Source: Candidatus Zipacnadia bacterium
GTDB taxonomy: Bacteria > Armatimonadota > Zipacnadia > Zipacnadales > Zipacnadaceae
Assembly (NCBI GenBank): GCA_029820565.1
Contig: JALGUR010000012.1
Span: 17,758-81,757, forward strand
Direction: 5' to 3'
DNA: 64,000 nt
Under the pieces are notes generated by a model, which had not been told where the DNA came from, did not search any database, and saw only the letters and a list, made by a program, of their open reading frames with translations. The position numbers were made by a program, and so were the translations under genes. Numbering within the stretch: the first letter of the stretch is position 1; every line of letters begins with the position of its first letter. This document shows, one piece after another, positions 17,829 through 26,139 of the stretch.

Positions 17829-18815
17829 ATGACTGAGACGAGAGTGCGAGAATTCAGGCCCACAATCTACCATTGCACTGTGGGGCCGCACGAACCAGTA
17901 CTAAGGCTACAACCCGGCGAGACGGTGGTGACCTGGTGCATAGATGCCGCCGGCAAGGACGAGCAGGGCGAGCAGATAAGCCTGGCGCAGCTCGCCGGGC
18001 CTTGGGGGGCGCAGCAGAACATCGCTAACCCCCTGACTGGCCCCTTCTTTGTAGAAGGGGCTGAGCCGGGTGACGCGCTGGCAGTGCGCATAGCACAGAT
18101 TGACCTCACTCGCGATTGGGCCTGGTCGGCTAACCGGGATTATTTCGGCTTCTTCAGCACTGAGGAACTCTATGGTCCGACCACTTTCACACCACCCCAG
18201 TGGTCTCCCGCCGAGCAGCGGGATTTCCGCTGGGAACTGGACACCGATCAGGGCGTAGGGCGTCTGGCGCTGGCCCACAGCCGCCAGGAGCAAGTGGAGA
18301 TTCCGCTGCATCCTTTTCTCGGCTGCCTCGGAGTCGCTCCGGAGCATGGCGAGACCAGAACGACAATGACTCCCGGCCGCCACGGTGGGAATATGGATTG
18401 CCCAGTCGTGCACGCAGGCGTTACCGCCTATTTGCCAGTCTTCGTGCCCGGCGGACTGCTGGTCATGGGCGATTGCCACGCCGCCCAGGGAGATGGCGAG
18501 TTGTGTGGCGTAGCCCTGGAGGTCCCCTGTCAGGTGCGCTTTACCGTGGATGTAGTTAAGCCCGGGCACATCCGCTGGCCTCGTGTGGAGGATGAAGAGC
18601 ACATAATGACCATCGGTAGCGTCCGTCCCTTATCTGCGGCTTATGCTGCCGCCCATGTGGAACTAATCAACTGGCTGGTGGACGACTACGGCTTTGATAG
18701 ATTTGAGGCACTGCAGGTTCTCTCCCAGGTGGGCTCGGCCCGGATCGGGAACGTCGTGGACCCTAATTATTCGGTCGTCGCGCGTTTCCCAAAATGCTAT
18801 CTGCCTAATCTATGA
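17829..18815 (+). CDS. Acetamidase/formamidase family amidohydrolase
   Basis: A 328-residue cytoplasmic enzyme of the FmdA/AmdA family (PF03069), which releases ammonia from small amides. Diagnostic features are the N-terminal GPHEPVLRLQPGETV, the metal-binding region HGGNMDCPVVHAGVTAYLPV, and GGLLVMGDCHAAQGDGELCG. The C-terminal ELINWLVDDYGFDRFEALQV is also conserved. Length is normal. AAAGGAGAG precedes the ATG. It lies after the cysteine desulfurase and could supply ammonia from amide degradation, but no transporter is adjacent. Confidence 0.92.
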   Translation: MTETRVREFRPTIYHCTVGPHEPVLRLQPGETVVTWCIDAAGKDEQGEQISLAQLAGPWGAQQNIANPLTGPFFVEGAEPGDALAVRIAQIDLTRDWAWSANRDYFGFFSTEELYGPTTFTPPQWSPAEQRDFRWELDTDQGVGRLALAHSRQEQVEIPLHPFLGCLGVAPEHGETRTTMTPGRHGGNMDCPVVHAGVTAYLPVFVPGGLLVMGDCHAAQGDGELCGVALEVPCQVRFTVDVVKPGHIRWPRVEDEEHIMTIGSVRPLSAAYAAAHVELINWLVDDYGFDRFEALQVLSQVGSARIGNVVDPNYSVVARFPKCYLPNL

Positions 18816-18878
18816 CACTTCCGAACACGTCGCGGGCGTAGTGGCAGGCGCATCAGTTCGCTCTCTGTATTCCCGGTA

Positions 18879-18937
18879 CGACAGGCGTCTCGCCTGTCGG
18901 CGACAACAGTAAGAAGGGACAGCCGGGACGGCTGTCC
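18879..18937. repeat. Two adjacent palindromic repeats
   Basis: In the 429-nt gap 18816-19244 there are two perfect hairpins. One is cgacaggcg-tct-cgcctgtcg (18879-18899) and the other is ggacagccg-gga-cggctgtcc (18917-18937). Both have 9-bp arms with 3-nt loops and belong to a short-repeat family common in candidate-phylum genomes. There is no U-tract, so they look like REP-type elements rather than terminators. Confidence 0.7.
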
Positions 18938-18943
18938 TACCAG

Positions 18944-19063
18944 GAGGACGAGGGAAAGTTGGCTCAGGTGGAGAAGGAAATTGATGAGACGGCGGCGAAA
19001 CTGTGGGCGCTGATGGACGAGGAACTGGCCGCCATTAAGCAGACTTTGCAGGATTTGCCATAG
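18944..19063 (+). pseudogene. Small peptide fragment, copy 1 of a repeated ORF tail
   Basis: An open frame reading LAQVEKEIDETAAKLWALMD then EELAAIKQTLQDLP and TAG. It closely matches the 39-codon ORF at 20471 and so is under, or recently was under, coding constraint. Here I see no convincing start or ribosome site in frame. The sequence resembles the C-terminal tails of Eco57I-type DNA methylases/restriction enzymes (EIDxLV..LYGLTEEE), so it may be a relic of such a gene. A small-peptide role is possible. Confidence 0.4.
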
Positions 19064-19070
19064 GGGAAAG

Positions 19071-19208
19071 TCGGGGCACCCTTCGGCAGGCTCCGGACAA
19101 GGCGGATGCCCCTCCTACAGTGGTCGGGAAGGGCGATCGGGCCGAGAACGGCCCGCCCACAGTAGTTGATGCTCGACTATATCGTAAAAGCGGCGTCCCC
19201 GCCGCGAC
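19071..19208. repeat. Repeat block, copy 1 (GC-rich palindromes)
   Basis: It follows the peptide fragment and holds tcggggca...ggatgcccctcc, cacagtagttgatgctc and agcggcgtccccgccgcgacc, all shared in the same order with 20599-20671. Copy 1 has an extra internal segment with a gggcc/ggccc hairpin. The block ends ~35 nt before the next start codon. Confidence 0.7.
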
Positions 19209-19244
19209 CAATTACCCATCCAAAACAAAAACAGGAGGTCAATA

Positions 19245-19502
19245 ATGGAGATCGCAACACGCCAACACGTGCGAATGCTGAGTGGGGAGGTAGCGAGAAT
19301 GTTGAGCCGCTTTCATTGGCACTGGCAGTTCGTTGACGCCAGATGTCTGATGAAGAACGACGATCACGGGCCCCAGGGCATAACTCCGCCCGTCATACCG
19401 TACGCGTCTTACACGCGAGACAGGGTCGTTCAACCACCACTCTCAGATAGCCAAATGCCAGGACCGGTATTATTTCGCCTGGTCGAACGGGCGGGTGGAT
19501 GA
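19245..19502 (+). pseudogene. 5' piece of a frameshifted sialidase-like gene
   Basis: An 85-codon frame with an excellent ribosome site (ACAGGAGG before ATG at 19245) that stops at 19502. It reads KNDDHGPQGITPPVIPYASY, then its frame loses meaning. From about 19385 the +1 frame instead reads ETGSFNHHSQIAKCQDRYYF and continues directly into the next ORF. The two ORFs therefore look like one gene broken by a frameshift somewhere in 19360-19440, either a real mutation or an assembly error. Confidence 0.55.
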
Positions 19503-20400
19503 AGAGGCTGAGGGACAGAGAGTGATGATTGCATCCTCGGATAATGCCCGCCACTGGAGCGAGGCAGCAGTGGTAGTGGGCGGAGAGGCGGACAGTACGC
19601 TGGCCCACAACTGCGTAGCGCTGAAGGTCATTGATGACACTATGTACCTGGTCGCGATGTCGGAGGATTGCACCAGAGATGCGAGTTCAGTGGGGATGCG
19701 CCGCATTGACCCGGAGAGCACGCGTATGGACATCTATGCGTCGCAAGATGGCGCTAACTGGGAGGTGGTCTATTCGTTCGGCGACAAGTTCAAGTGGATA
19801 TTTGAGGCCCCCCGGCTGACGGCGGAGGGGCGGCTGATGTGTGTTTGCTGTACCTTGAGGAGTGGACCGGCCATCTTGCTGTGGCCCGGGAATGATATCT
19901 GCCAGGACCCGGAGGTCGTGTCGGTGCCCCAGCCCGAGGGGGCGCAGTTCCCATACGGGGAGGCCAGTTGGTATCAGAGAGATGACGGGCGCATCGTCAT
20001 CTTCTGGCGCGACGAAGGTGGTTCCTGTAGGCTTTATGTGAACTACAGTGACGATAACGGCCACACTTTTGCGCCCCCCATGATATCCGATATCCCTGAC
20101 TCGATGAGCCGCGTTCACGCCGGGCGGCTGCGGGACGGCCGGTACTATCTATGTAATAATGCCTTTCCCACTCTTCTCAATCGCCACCACCTGATGCTGA
20201 TGTTGAGCGACGATGGGGACGAATTCAACAAAGTATACGTCCTGGTTGATGATCCCACCTCGCAACGACTGAAGGGACTTCTCAAGGCGGACGGTTATCA
20301 GTATCCCTGCTGTCTGGTAGAAGAAGACAGTCTGGTGGTGGGCTATTCCGTCAACAAAGAGGACATTGAGTGCGGCATTGTAGACCTGGCGCAGATATGA
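19495..20400 (+). CDS. Sialidase-like BNR protein, main part (frameshifted 5' end)
   Basis: A 301-residue ORF from GTG 19495 in the sialidase/neuraminidase propeller superfamily. Asp-box-like motifs are SSDNARHW, SQDGANW and SDDNGHTF. Homologous reading continues upstream of the nominal start (QDRYYFAWSNGRVDEEAEGQ), so the real N-terminus is in the ORF at 19245 and the gene is interrupted. No signal peptide is visible in either piece, unlike the two earlier sialidase genes, so the product would be cytoplasmic if made. It sits between the two copies of the peptide/repeat block, with a PmoA-like gene downstream. Confidence 0.65.
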   Translation: MDEEAEGQRVMIASSDNARHWSEAAVVVGGEADSTLAHNCVALKVIDDTMYLVAMSEDCTRDASSVGMRRIDPESTRMDIYASQDGANWEVVYSFGDKFKWIFEAPRLTAEGRLMCVCCTLRSGPAILLWPGNDICQDPEVVSVPQPEGAQFPYGEASWYQRDDGRIVIFWRDEGGSCRLYVNYSDDNGHTFAPPMISDIPDSMSRVHAGRLRDGRYYLCNNAFPTLLNRHHLMLMLSDDGDEFNKVYVLVDDPTSQRLKGLLKADGYQYPCCLVEEDSLVVGYSVNKEDIECGIVDLAQI

Positions 20401-20470
20401 GTCTGAGTCGCCCGCCACAGGCAGCCTAATCTGAATAGCAGAGCGCATATTCTGCACATTAGGAGGCGAG

Positions 20471-20590
20471 GTGAAGAAGAAGGAATTAGCCCAAGTCGAG
20501 CAGGAGATTGATAAGGTGGCGGCGAAATTATGGGGCCTGACAGAGAAGGAACTGGCTACCATTAAGTGGACCTTAGCAGATTTATCCTAA
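20471..20590 (+). CDS. Small 39-residue peptide, copy 2
   Basis: A GTG-started ORF with a strong ribosome site (TTAGGAGGCGAG then GTG). It encodes a charged helix: KKKELAQVEQEIDKVAAKLW then GLTEKELATIKWTLADLS. It is too short for the ORF track. It closely resembles the fragment at 18944 at protein level, with many synonymous codon differences, which suggests selection on the peptide. The LWGLTEKEL stretch looks like the C-terminal tail of Eco57I-type methylases or restriction enzymes. It could be a relic, or a genuine small protein associated with the carbohydrate genes. Both copies precede GC-rich repeats and a catabolic gene. Confidence 0.45.
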   Translation: MKKKELAQVEQEIDKVAAKLWGLTEKELATIKWTLADLS

Positions 20591-20598
20591 AGGCGAGA

Positions 20599-20671
20599 TC
20601 GGGGCAAGGATGCCCCTCCCACAGTAGTTAATGCTCCACCATGCCGTAGGAGCGGCGTCCCCGCCGCGACC
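20599..20671. repeat. Repeat block, copy 2
   Basis: Shorter copy of the block at 19071-19208: tcggggcaaggatgcccctc, cacagtagttaatgctc and ggagcggcgtccccgccgcg in order. Together with the preceding peptide ORF it forms a ~200-nt unit present twice within 1.6 kb, each time just upstream of a catabolic gene. Confidence 0.7.
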
Positions 20672-20704
20672 GATTTCATAGCCTAAGAACCTAAGGAGAT
20701 GTCA

Positions 20705-21838
20705 ATGATGTCAGTGTGTGAAGAAGGCAATATAATCCAGGTCAACGCCGGCCCCCATAGCCGCAAAAATGCGATCGTACAGGTGATGTGCGAAGAAGTA
20801 CGCGACTGTGTCGGCGGGCATACTCTGCACGAGATTGATGAAGGGGGCGATACCGTTGCCCAATTGCCAGTCCAGTGCCAGGCTGATGAGATGACCTTCA
20901 TCATTCCGCAGATGGACGCCGGGGAGGTCAAGCAATATAAGATTGGCCCCACTGCTGAAACGAAATCGGGCGTAACCATTGAGGAACAGGAAGGGCAGCT
21001 TGATTTCCTCATAGACGACCAACTATTCACCAGTTATGTGATAAAGGAAGGCATCGCTCGGCCTTACTGCTACCCGGTTTATGGTCCTGACGGTGTGGAG
21101 ATAACCAATTTCGCACCCCAAGATCATATTCACCATAAATCACTTTATGTAGCTCAGGGCGAGGTAAATGGCTATGACAACTGGAGCGAACTGGAAGGGC
21201 ACGCCTACACGGTCAACCAAGATTATCATATAGTTGGCGAGGGTCCAGTCTATGCCGAGTTGCTGGCTCTAAATGACTGGCAGACCGCTGATGGTGAGAA
21301 ACTGTTAGCCGAAGAAACCAGTATCCGGGTGTACAATCTGCCCGACAGCGGTCGGTTTATGGATTTGACCACCACGTGGATAGCGGCCTATCAAGGAGTA
21401 CTCCTGGGTGATACCAAAGAGGCCGGTAATATATCAGTACGTGTGGCGGAAAGTATGGAGGAGCGCCATGGCGGCACCATAGTCAACGGCTATGGAGGTA
21501 TTGGTGAGGCAGAATGCTGGGGCCAGCGCGCCCCCTGGGTGGACTACTATGGCCCGGTAGAGGACCGGACGGTAGGCATTGCTATCTTTGACCACCCCCA
21601 TAACTTCCGCCATCCCACCTGGTGGCACGTGCGCGGCTACGGGCTATTCACCGCCAACTGCTGGGGCCTGCACGACTTCTATGACGATTGGTCACTGCGC
21701 GGCGACCACAGTATGCCCCAGGGTGATATACTCCAGTTCACCTTCCGCCTGTATCTGCATGCCGGCGATGTTACTCAGGCCAATGTGGCTGGGCGATACT
21801 TAGACTACGCCCATCCACCCACAGTATTAGAGCAGTAA
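20705..21838 (+). CDS. PmoA-like family protein (DUF6807)
   Basis: A 377-residue protein of the family often misnamed methane oxygenase PmoA (PF14100). It is found in carbohydrate-utilisation loci of Planctomycetes, Bacteroidetes and Armatimonadota and has no proven methane link. The core motifs are present: GVEITNFAPQDHIHHKSLYV, RVAESMEERHGGTIVNGYGG, WVDYYGPV and HPTWWHVRGYGLFTANCWG. The first ATG (20699) touches AAGGAG, so the ATG at 20705 with 6-nt spacing is the likelier start. It follows the sialidase-like gene and probably acts in the same sugar pathway. Confidence 0.88.
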   Translation: MMSVCEEGNIIQVNAGPHSRKNAIVQVMCEEVRDCVGGHTLHEIDEGGDTVAQLPVQCQADEMTFIIPQMDAGEVKQYKIGPTAETKSGVTIEEQEGQLDFLIDDQLFTSYVIKEGIARPYCYPVYGPDGVEITNFAPQDHIHHKSLYVAQGEVNGYDNWSELEGHAYTVNQDYHIVGEGPVYAELLALNDWQTADGEKLLAEETSIRVYNLPDSGRFMDLTTTWIAAYQGVLLGDTKEAGNISVRVAESMEERHGGTIVNGYGGIGEAECWGQRAPWVDYYGPVEDRTVGIAIFDHPHNFRHPTWWHVRGYGLFTANCWGLHDFYDDWSLRGDHSMPQGDILQFTFRLYLHAGDVTQANVAGRYLDYAHPPTVLEQ

Positions 21839-21907
21839 GACTAATTTCTGAGGCGAGCGCACCACCGGAAGCGGATTTGGATTGGACGGTAGCTATTGAT
21901 TGCTAAT

Positions 21908-22930
21908 CTACTCGCCAACTGCAGCTGGAAGAGGTAGGGTGTAACCGCATTGGTTTCCTCTGCCTCTTATGGACAGTTTGTGTAAGGAGTGTGATATGGC
22001 CACTTTGGCATAACTGCCCCCATAATGCTCTGCGGCCAGAGTAATATAGTTCACACCGCCGTAGACCGTCCACCGGTTGCGGTGTTTGTGGCCAAAGAAG
22101 CAAGCTATCACCTTCCCGTCAGCGGCCAACATCTCCCTTACCTGCCATCCATTGCCCACGTGTGATACCTCTTTCCCCACCGGCGGGAAAGGCACATCGC
22201 CTCCTTCGCCGGAGCCCTCAGGCGGGGTGTGGTGCAACTCCTCGTGACAGAAGACTACTTTCATCTTGCCCCGGTTGGTCGCCAAGTCCTGCGCCAGCCA
22301 GGCCCTCTGTGCCTCATCAATGGCATAGTGCCCGCATACTCCATCATGGTCGGGCTGGTCCTCTGCTCGGGGCTTGTTATTCCCATCCAGAACAATGAAA
22401 TGATATCCCTTTACGTCAAAGGAATAATACCGCCCCGGCATCTTTGTCACGGCCAGAAACTCGGCTTTGGTAATATCTTCTCCGCTGTGAGATCGTCTAT
22501 ACAGGTCCTCGGGCTCAGTGACCTCATCGCCGCCCTCAATCCATCCTACGTCATGGTTGCCTATTACGATGTAGGCCGGGCAGGGGACGCTGGAAAAAAG
22601 AGCCCAGTGAAGTTTGAGGTATTCTAGCTGACAGTCATGCAACTGCGGAGTCGTTTGCCCTTCGGCGCACTGACAGGCGAAGTCTCCCAAGTCAATGACA
22701 AAGTCGGGCTGCCACTGCTGCATTGCTTTGACGAAGTTCTGAGTGAAAGATAGATGACCGGGTGTACGCCCGCCTATCAAATGGTCATCGGCGCTTATTC
22801 CAAATCGAACTACCGGCATTACGGATTCGGCAGTTGGCTTCACGGGGTTTTCGGTTGCCCGTGTATCTCCCCACCTCCCCAAAGACCCCAAGAGGAAAAG
22901 GGACATACTTAGCACCATAACTATCCGCAT
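21908..22930 (-). CDS. Secreted calcineurin-like metallophosphoesterase
   Basis: A 340-residue exported phosphoesterase. The ATG at 22930 follows AGAGGAGG; the track start at 22966 is 12 codons too early. A signal peptide (IVMVLSMSLFLLGSLG) precedes the dinuclear metal motifs: ISADDHL, DLGDFA, IGNHDVG, CHEELHH and GHKHRNRW. The first motif has AD-D-H in place of the usual DxH spacing. The substrate is unknown, perhaps phosphate esters released from glycans. It lies 32 nt downstream of the 22963 gene and may be co-transcribed. Confidence 0.87.
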   Translation of the reverse strand: MRIVMVLSMSLFLLGSLGRWGDTRATENPVKPTAESVMPVVRFGISADDHLIGGRTPGHLSFTQNFVKAMQQWQPDFVIDLGDFACQCAEGQTTPQLHDCQLEYLKLHWALFSSVPCPAYIVIGNHDVGWIEGGDEVTEPEDLYRRSHSGEDITKAEFLAVTKMPGRYYSFDVKGYHFIVLDGNNKPRAEDQPDHDGVCGHYAIDEAQRAWLAQDLATNRGKMKVVFCHEELHHTPPEGSGEGGDVPFPPVGKEVSHVGNGWQVREMLAADGKVIACFFGHKHRNRWTVYGGVNYITLAAEHYGGSYAKVAISHSLHKLSIRGRGNQCGYTLPLPAAVGE

Positions 22931-22962
22931 AAGGTAACCTCCTCTTAGCAAGTATGGTCTGG

Positions 22963-23487
22963 TCACGTCTGTTCCTCTTTTTGAGGATTGGATACAGATA
23001 ACTTAGGCGCCTGGTGTCTGAACACTATCTGACAGACCTCAGCCCCGCTGCACAGACTCTGAGGAATTTCAAACTCAAATTCGTCCCCAAACTCAGCGCA
23101 CCACCCCCGGCATTCGGTGGGGCAGATGCGGCCGCTTATCTGCTCGGCGAGGTGCTCGCGGCCGCTGCTGCGTAGCAGTTCCAGCCACTGGCAGCGAAGG
23201 ACCGTGAACCGTATGCTTTCAGGCTGCTGGTGGACTTCAAATTCATGACCGTCGGCCCGCAGCTTGAGGCCGAAGCAGGCGGCCAAATCCGCAATGGAAT
23301 TGCCGGTAATGCCCAGAACCTCCCGGGCCTTACGGGCCTGAATCTTGGGCATAACCTCCCATATCTTCTCATCCAGTTGCAGCGCCTGCTGGAAACCGTA
23401 GGCTTCCTCTACCATCACGAACCACAGGCCGTCCAGCGCCGTATATGACCGCCGCAGGTATTCGCTTAGCGCCTTATCGTCACTCAC
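22963..23487 (-). CDS. DUF6125-like protein
   Basis: A 174-residue cytoplasmic protein resembling the DUF6125 / 2-aminothiazoline-carboxylate-hydrolase-like group. It has an N-terminal helix with YTALDGLWFVMVEEAYGFQQ, then QARKAREVLGI, typical of that group. A cysteine-containing region CPTECRGWCAEFGD follows. Such proteins may bind a small ligand or metal through the late Cys residues; no reaction has been demonstrated. It sits between the GH42-like gene and the metallophosphoesterase, all on the minus strand. Confidence 0.6.
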   Translation of the reverse strand: MSDDKALSEYLRRSYTALDGLWFVMVEEAYGFQQALQLDEKIWEVMPKIQARKAREVLGITGNSIADLAACFGLKLRADGHEFEVHQQPESIRFTVLRCQWLELLRSSGREHLAEQISGRICPTECRGWCAEFGDEFEFEIPQSLCSGAEVCQIVFRHQAPKLSVSNPQKEEQT

Positions 23488-23510
23488 TGTCGGTCACCTT
23501 CCTGCGCTCC

Positions 23511-26129
23511 TTAATACAGATCAATCATACTGCCTTCACCGGGGGCCAGCCAGATATCAAATACCTGGCCCGTACCCTCTTCCCGCAGGGGTATAGGGAA
23601 GCCGCCCTCAATGCCGCGGTCCACAGCCTGTGCGTAACGGTTGGCCAGCCGAATTGTCGCCTGGCCCATTTCCTTAACGTTTGGGTTGATGAGCGTCACA
23701 TGCAGGGCCTTATCTCCCCGGCGCAGGACCATCTCCAACTCCGCCCCGTCGGACCAGACCGCCCGCGGCGCCGCCTGGTCCAGCAGTTCGTAGAACATTT
23801 CGGCCCCCGGCCCCCCGACCCGTAGGTCATCGACCCGAGCGGCCATAAGCACGTGCCCTTCACCATAATCAGCCAGAAAGGTCTGCGCATAATCAGGGCT
23901 AATGTCCCGTATGCCCGCTCGCAGCTTCCCAACGTTTATCTTCCAACCTAATTCACCCCAGGGCCGATATTGAATTGCCCCGAAGACTTCAGCCATCAAG
24001 GCGTCATCTTTGACCCCATACGGCGTGAAGCCACCGGCGATGCCAGCGCTAATCAGCGTGCCGCCTGACTTGACCCACGGCAGAATCTTCTCCGTGAGAC
24101 CCGGAGGGAAGTGGGTCGCACACGGCAGTATCAGCACTTGATAACGGTCAAGGTTGTCCTGACCTGCAAGGAAATACTCTTCGGGGACGAATGCGTAATG
24201 GTAGTTGCGCTTGTAGAGCAGGTCGTGCAGGTTACGAGTGGCTGTGGTGACCGCATCCTCAGGTCCAGTTGGCCAGCCACAGATTTGCGAAGCCGAGGGC
24301 TTCAGCATCGCAATCTGCGGCTCTACTACGGGTGCACTGAGCCAGACGTCTTCCATTGAGCGCAATTTGCGCTTGAGTGGGCCGATGATGCCGGCCGAAC
24401 GGCGCAGCAGGCTGTATCCGCTCTCAAAAACCAGCATATTGTTGTAGGCGGCGCCGCCGTAAGTGTCGGCACTACCATAGAGCCTCATGAGCGTCCGCCC
24501 CCAGCCCACCATGCGCCACAGGTTGCGGCGCGCCACAGCCCGCACCACCTCCTCGGGTGGGTCAGACCAGTTCTCCGGGCTATTCCAGATACATTCGCAG
24601 ATGCCCGTAGTCCGGTTCAGGGCGCGGTGGATTGACCAGTTGAACACCTCCTCCAGAGGACTCTGGTCTTCGCTGCCATATACGTCACAGCAATCGGCCG
24701 CCCAACGAAAGCTGTCGCGTCCCCCACACAGGTAGCCGTCCAGCCAGCCGTAGCTGGGCGAGACGGAAATCGGGTGGTTGGGGTCAGCCGCCTTGAGCAG
24801 ATCGTAGCACCAGGCCAGATAGTCGGCGTAACTATCCTTGAGAAAGCGGTTGAACTCATAGTATAGCGGCGGGCAGGCGCCCGTGGATAGACTCTTAAGC
24901 AGTTCAGAGCGCTCCGGTTCAGGACCATGCCATACATCGGGTGGCGGCTGGATGCTTGCGAAATCCTCGTATGCGCTTCGCCAAGCCTCGTTGAGCCTTT
25001 CAATGGTCGCAAACTTCGTCCGCAAGTACTCCCGGAAGGCCTGCGCAGCGGCCGGGGTGCGCCCGCCTGTGGGCCACCTGCCCCACAGCCCCTCGTGCGT
25101 ATCGTTCAGTTCCGGCTCCCAGGCCGTCGTATACATCAGCACGTTCGGGTCGTCCCGGAACCGTTCCCCGACATGTTTGAGGTAATCCGCAAACATCTCG
25201 CGGACAGTCGGGTTGTAGAAGTCCAGGATTGCGCCCCAATAGGCGTCCCACCCCCGGAACGGCCCGGGCCGGGTGATGCCCTCGCCGCGGTGCTCCAGAA
25301 ACCAATCCCGCGGGCAGTACATCCGCTGGTGCACGGCGCAGGGGACCAGGATCTGGGTCTGCCGGCCGCGGGAGGCGGCCGCGGCTATGGGTGATACCTT
25401 GTAGGTCCCATACAACCCCGGGAAACCGGCCCTCTCGAAGTCGCTGCCCAGAAGCTCTAAGGCGGGATGGTCCTTCTCATGGGGGGAGCCGATGCTCAGA
25501 ATAATCCCGATAGGTGTCCCGTCGGGCTCCAGTGTCGCTGAGGGCTTGTCTGCGAAGCGTGGCGTACGTGCCAAGCGGGGAATACCTCGTGCGCTGTCGG
25601 TCCTCTCTTGAAGCCTGGCGAGCGAAGAACGGTATGACTCAAGCGCCTGCTGAGCGGCCACCCGTGCTGCCTGGCAATCCGCTATGAAGCGCTCCCGCGC
25701 AGTCGCCCTCGCTGCCGCGTCGGCCGCCAGCCGCTGCGCCTCAGGAGTTAGGGCAATCACCTGCTTTTTCCGGTCCTTGGTCTCGCCGAAATGTGCCTGG
25801 TAAAGGTGAAAGAAGCGGTCCTGCAGCACTTGTAGCTTCATGCTGAGAGCCTTCAGGTCGGCGGGGAACAAATGGGGCGCGCCGCGGCCCTCACCTCGCC
25901 ACCCCTGAAGATGGCCCCGGGCCCGGCGTGCGGCTTGGGCTGTCATCAGTGCCTCATTAAAGGCCACGACGGCTTCCGCCTGCACTAAGCGCACTTCCAG
26001 CAGGGCGGCCTTTTCCTCCTCGGAGGCTACGGCCTCCTGCGCCTGAGCGCTGCAACTCAACCCCAACAGCACTAAAACCAGTAGCAGTCCGCTGAATATC
26101 TGGTGCCCGCTGATACGCTTTGGCGACAT
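23511..26129 (-). CDS. Secreted GH42-like beta-galactosidase-type glycoside hydrolase
   Basis: An 872-residue exported enzyme. The ATG at 26129 follows GATAGGAG; the track start at 26195 adds 22 residues with no ribosome site. A signal peptide (GLLLVLVLLGLSCSAQAQ) is followed by a helical region (~40-200) and a TIM barrel with TAWEPELNDTHEG (probable acid/base region). Further on it has FREYLRTKFATIERLNEAW, characteristic of GH42-type barrels. A flavodoxin-like trimerisation domain follows (YQVLILPCATHFPPGL, WVKSGGTLISAG), then a C-terminal beta domain. Specificity is inferred only loosely as galactosidase. It lies 10 nt from the phosphomannomutase gene. Confidence 0.75.
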   Translation of the reverse strand: MSPKRISGHQIFSGLLLVLVLLGLSCSAQAQEAVASEEEKAALLEVRLVQAEAVVAFNEALMTAQAARRARGHLQGWRGEGRGAPHLFPADLKALSMKLQVLQDRFFHLYQAHFGETKDRKKQVIALTPEAQRLAADAAARATARERFIADCQAARVAAQQALESYRSSLARLQERTDSARGIPRLARTPRFADKPSATLEPDGTPIGIILSIGSPHEKDHPALELLGSDFERAGFPGLYGTYKVSPIAAAASRGRQTQILVPCAVHQRMYCPRDWFLEHRGEGITRPGPFRGWDAYWGAILDFYNPTVREMFADYLKHVGERFRDDPNVLMYTTAWEPELNDTHEGLWGRWPTGGRTPAAAQAFREYLRTKFATIERLNEAWRSAYEDFASIQPPPDVWHGPEPERSELLKSLSTGACPPLYYEFNRFLKDSYADYLAWCYDLLKAADPNHPISVSPSYGWLDGYLCGGRDSFRWAADCCDVYGSEDQSPLEEVFNWSIHRALNRTTGICECIWNSPENWSDPPEEVVRAVARRNLWRMVGWGRTLMRLYGSADTYGGAAYNNMLVFESGYSLLRRSAGIIGPLKRKLRSMEDVWLSAPVVEPQIAMLKPSASQICGWPTGPEDAVTTATRNLHDLLYKRNYHYAFVPEEYFLAGQDNLDRYQVLILPCATHFPPGLTEKILPWVKSGGTLISAGIAGGFTPYGVKDDALMAEVFGAIQYRPWGELGWKINVGKLRAGIRDISPDYAQTFLADYGEGHVLMAARVDDLRVGGPGAEMFYELLDQAAPRAVWSDGAELEMVLRRGDKALHVTLINPNVKEMGQATIRLANRYAQAVDRGIEGGFPIPLREEGTGQVFDIWLAPGEGSMIDLY

Positions 26130-26139
26130 CGAATTTCTC

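Noticed and set aside
18944-19063. Tail of a full DNA methylase gene
   Set aside because: Upstream sequence is occupied by two palindromic repeats and then the acetamidase; no other methylase motif (NPPY) exists nearby.
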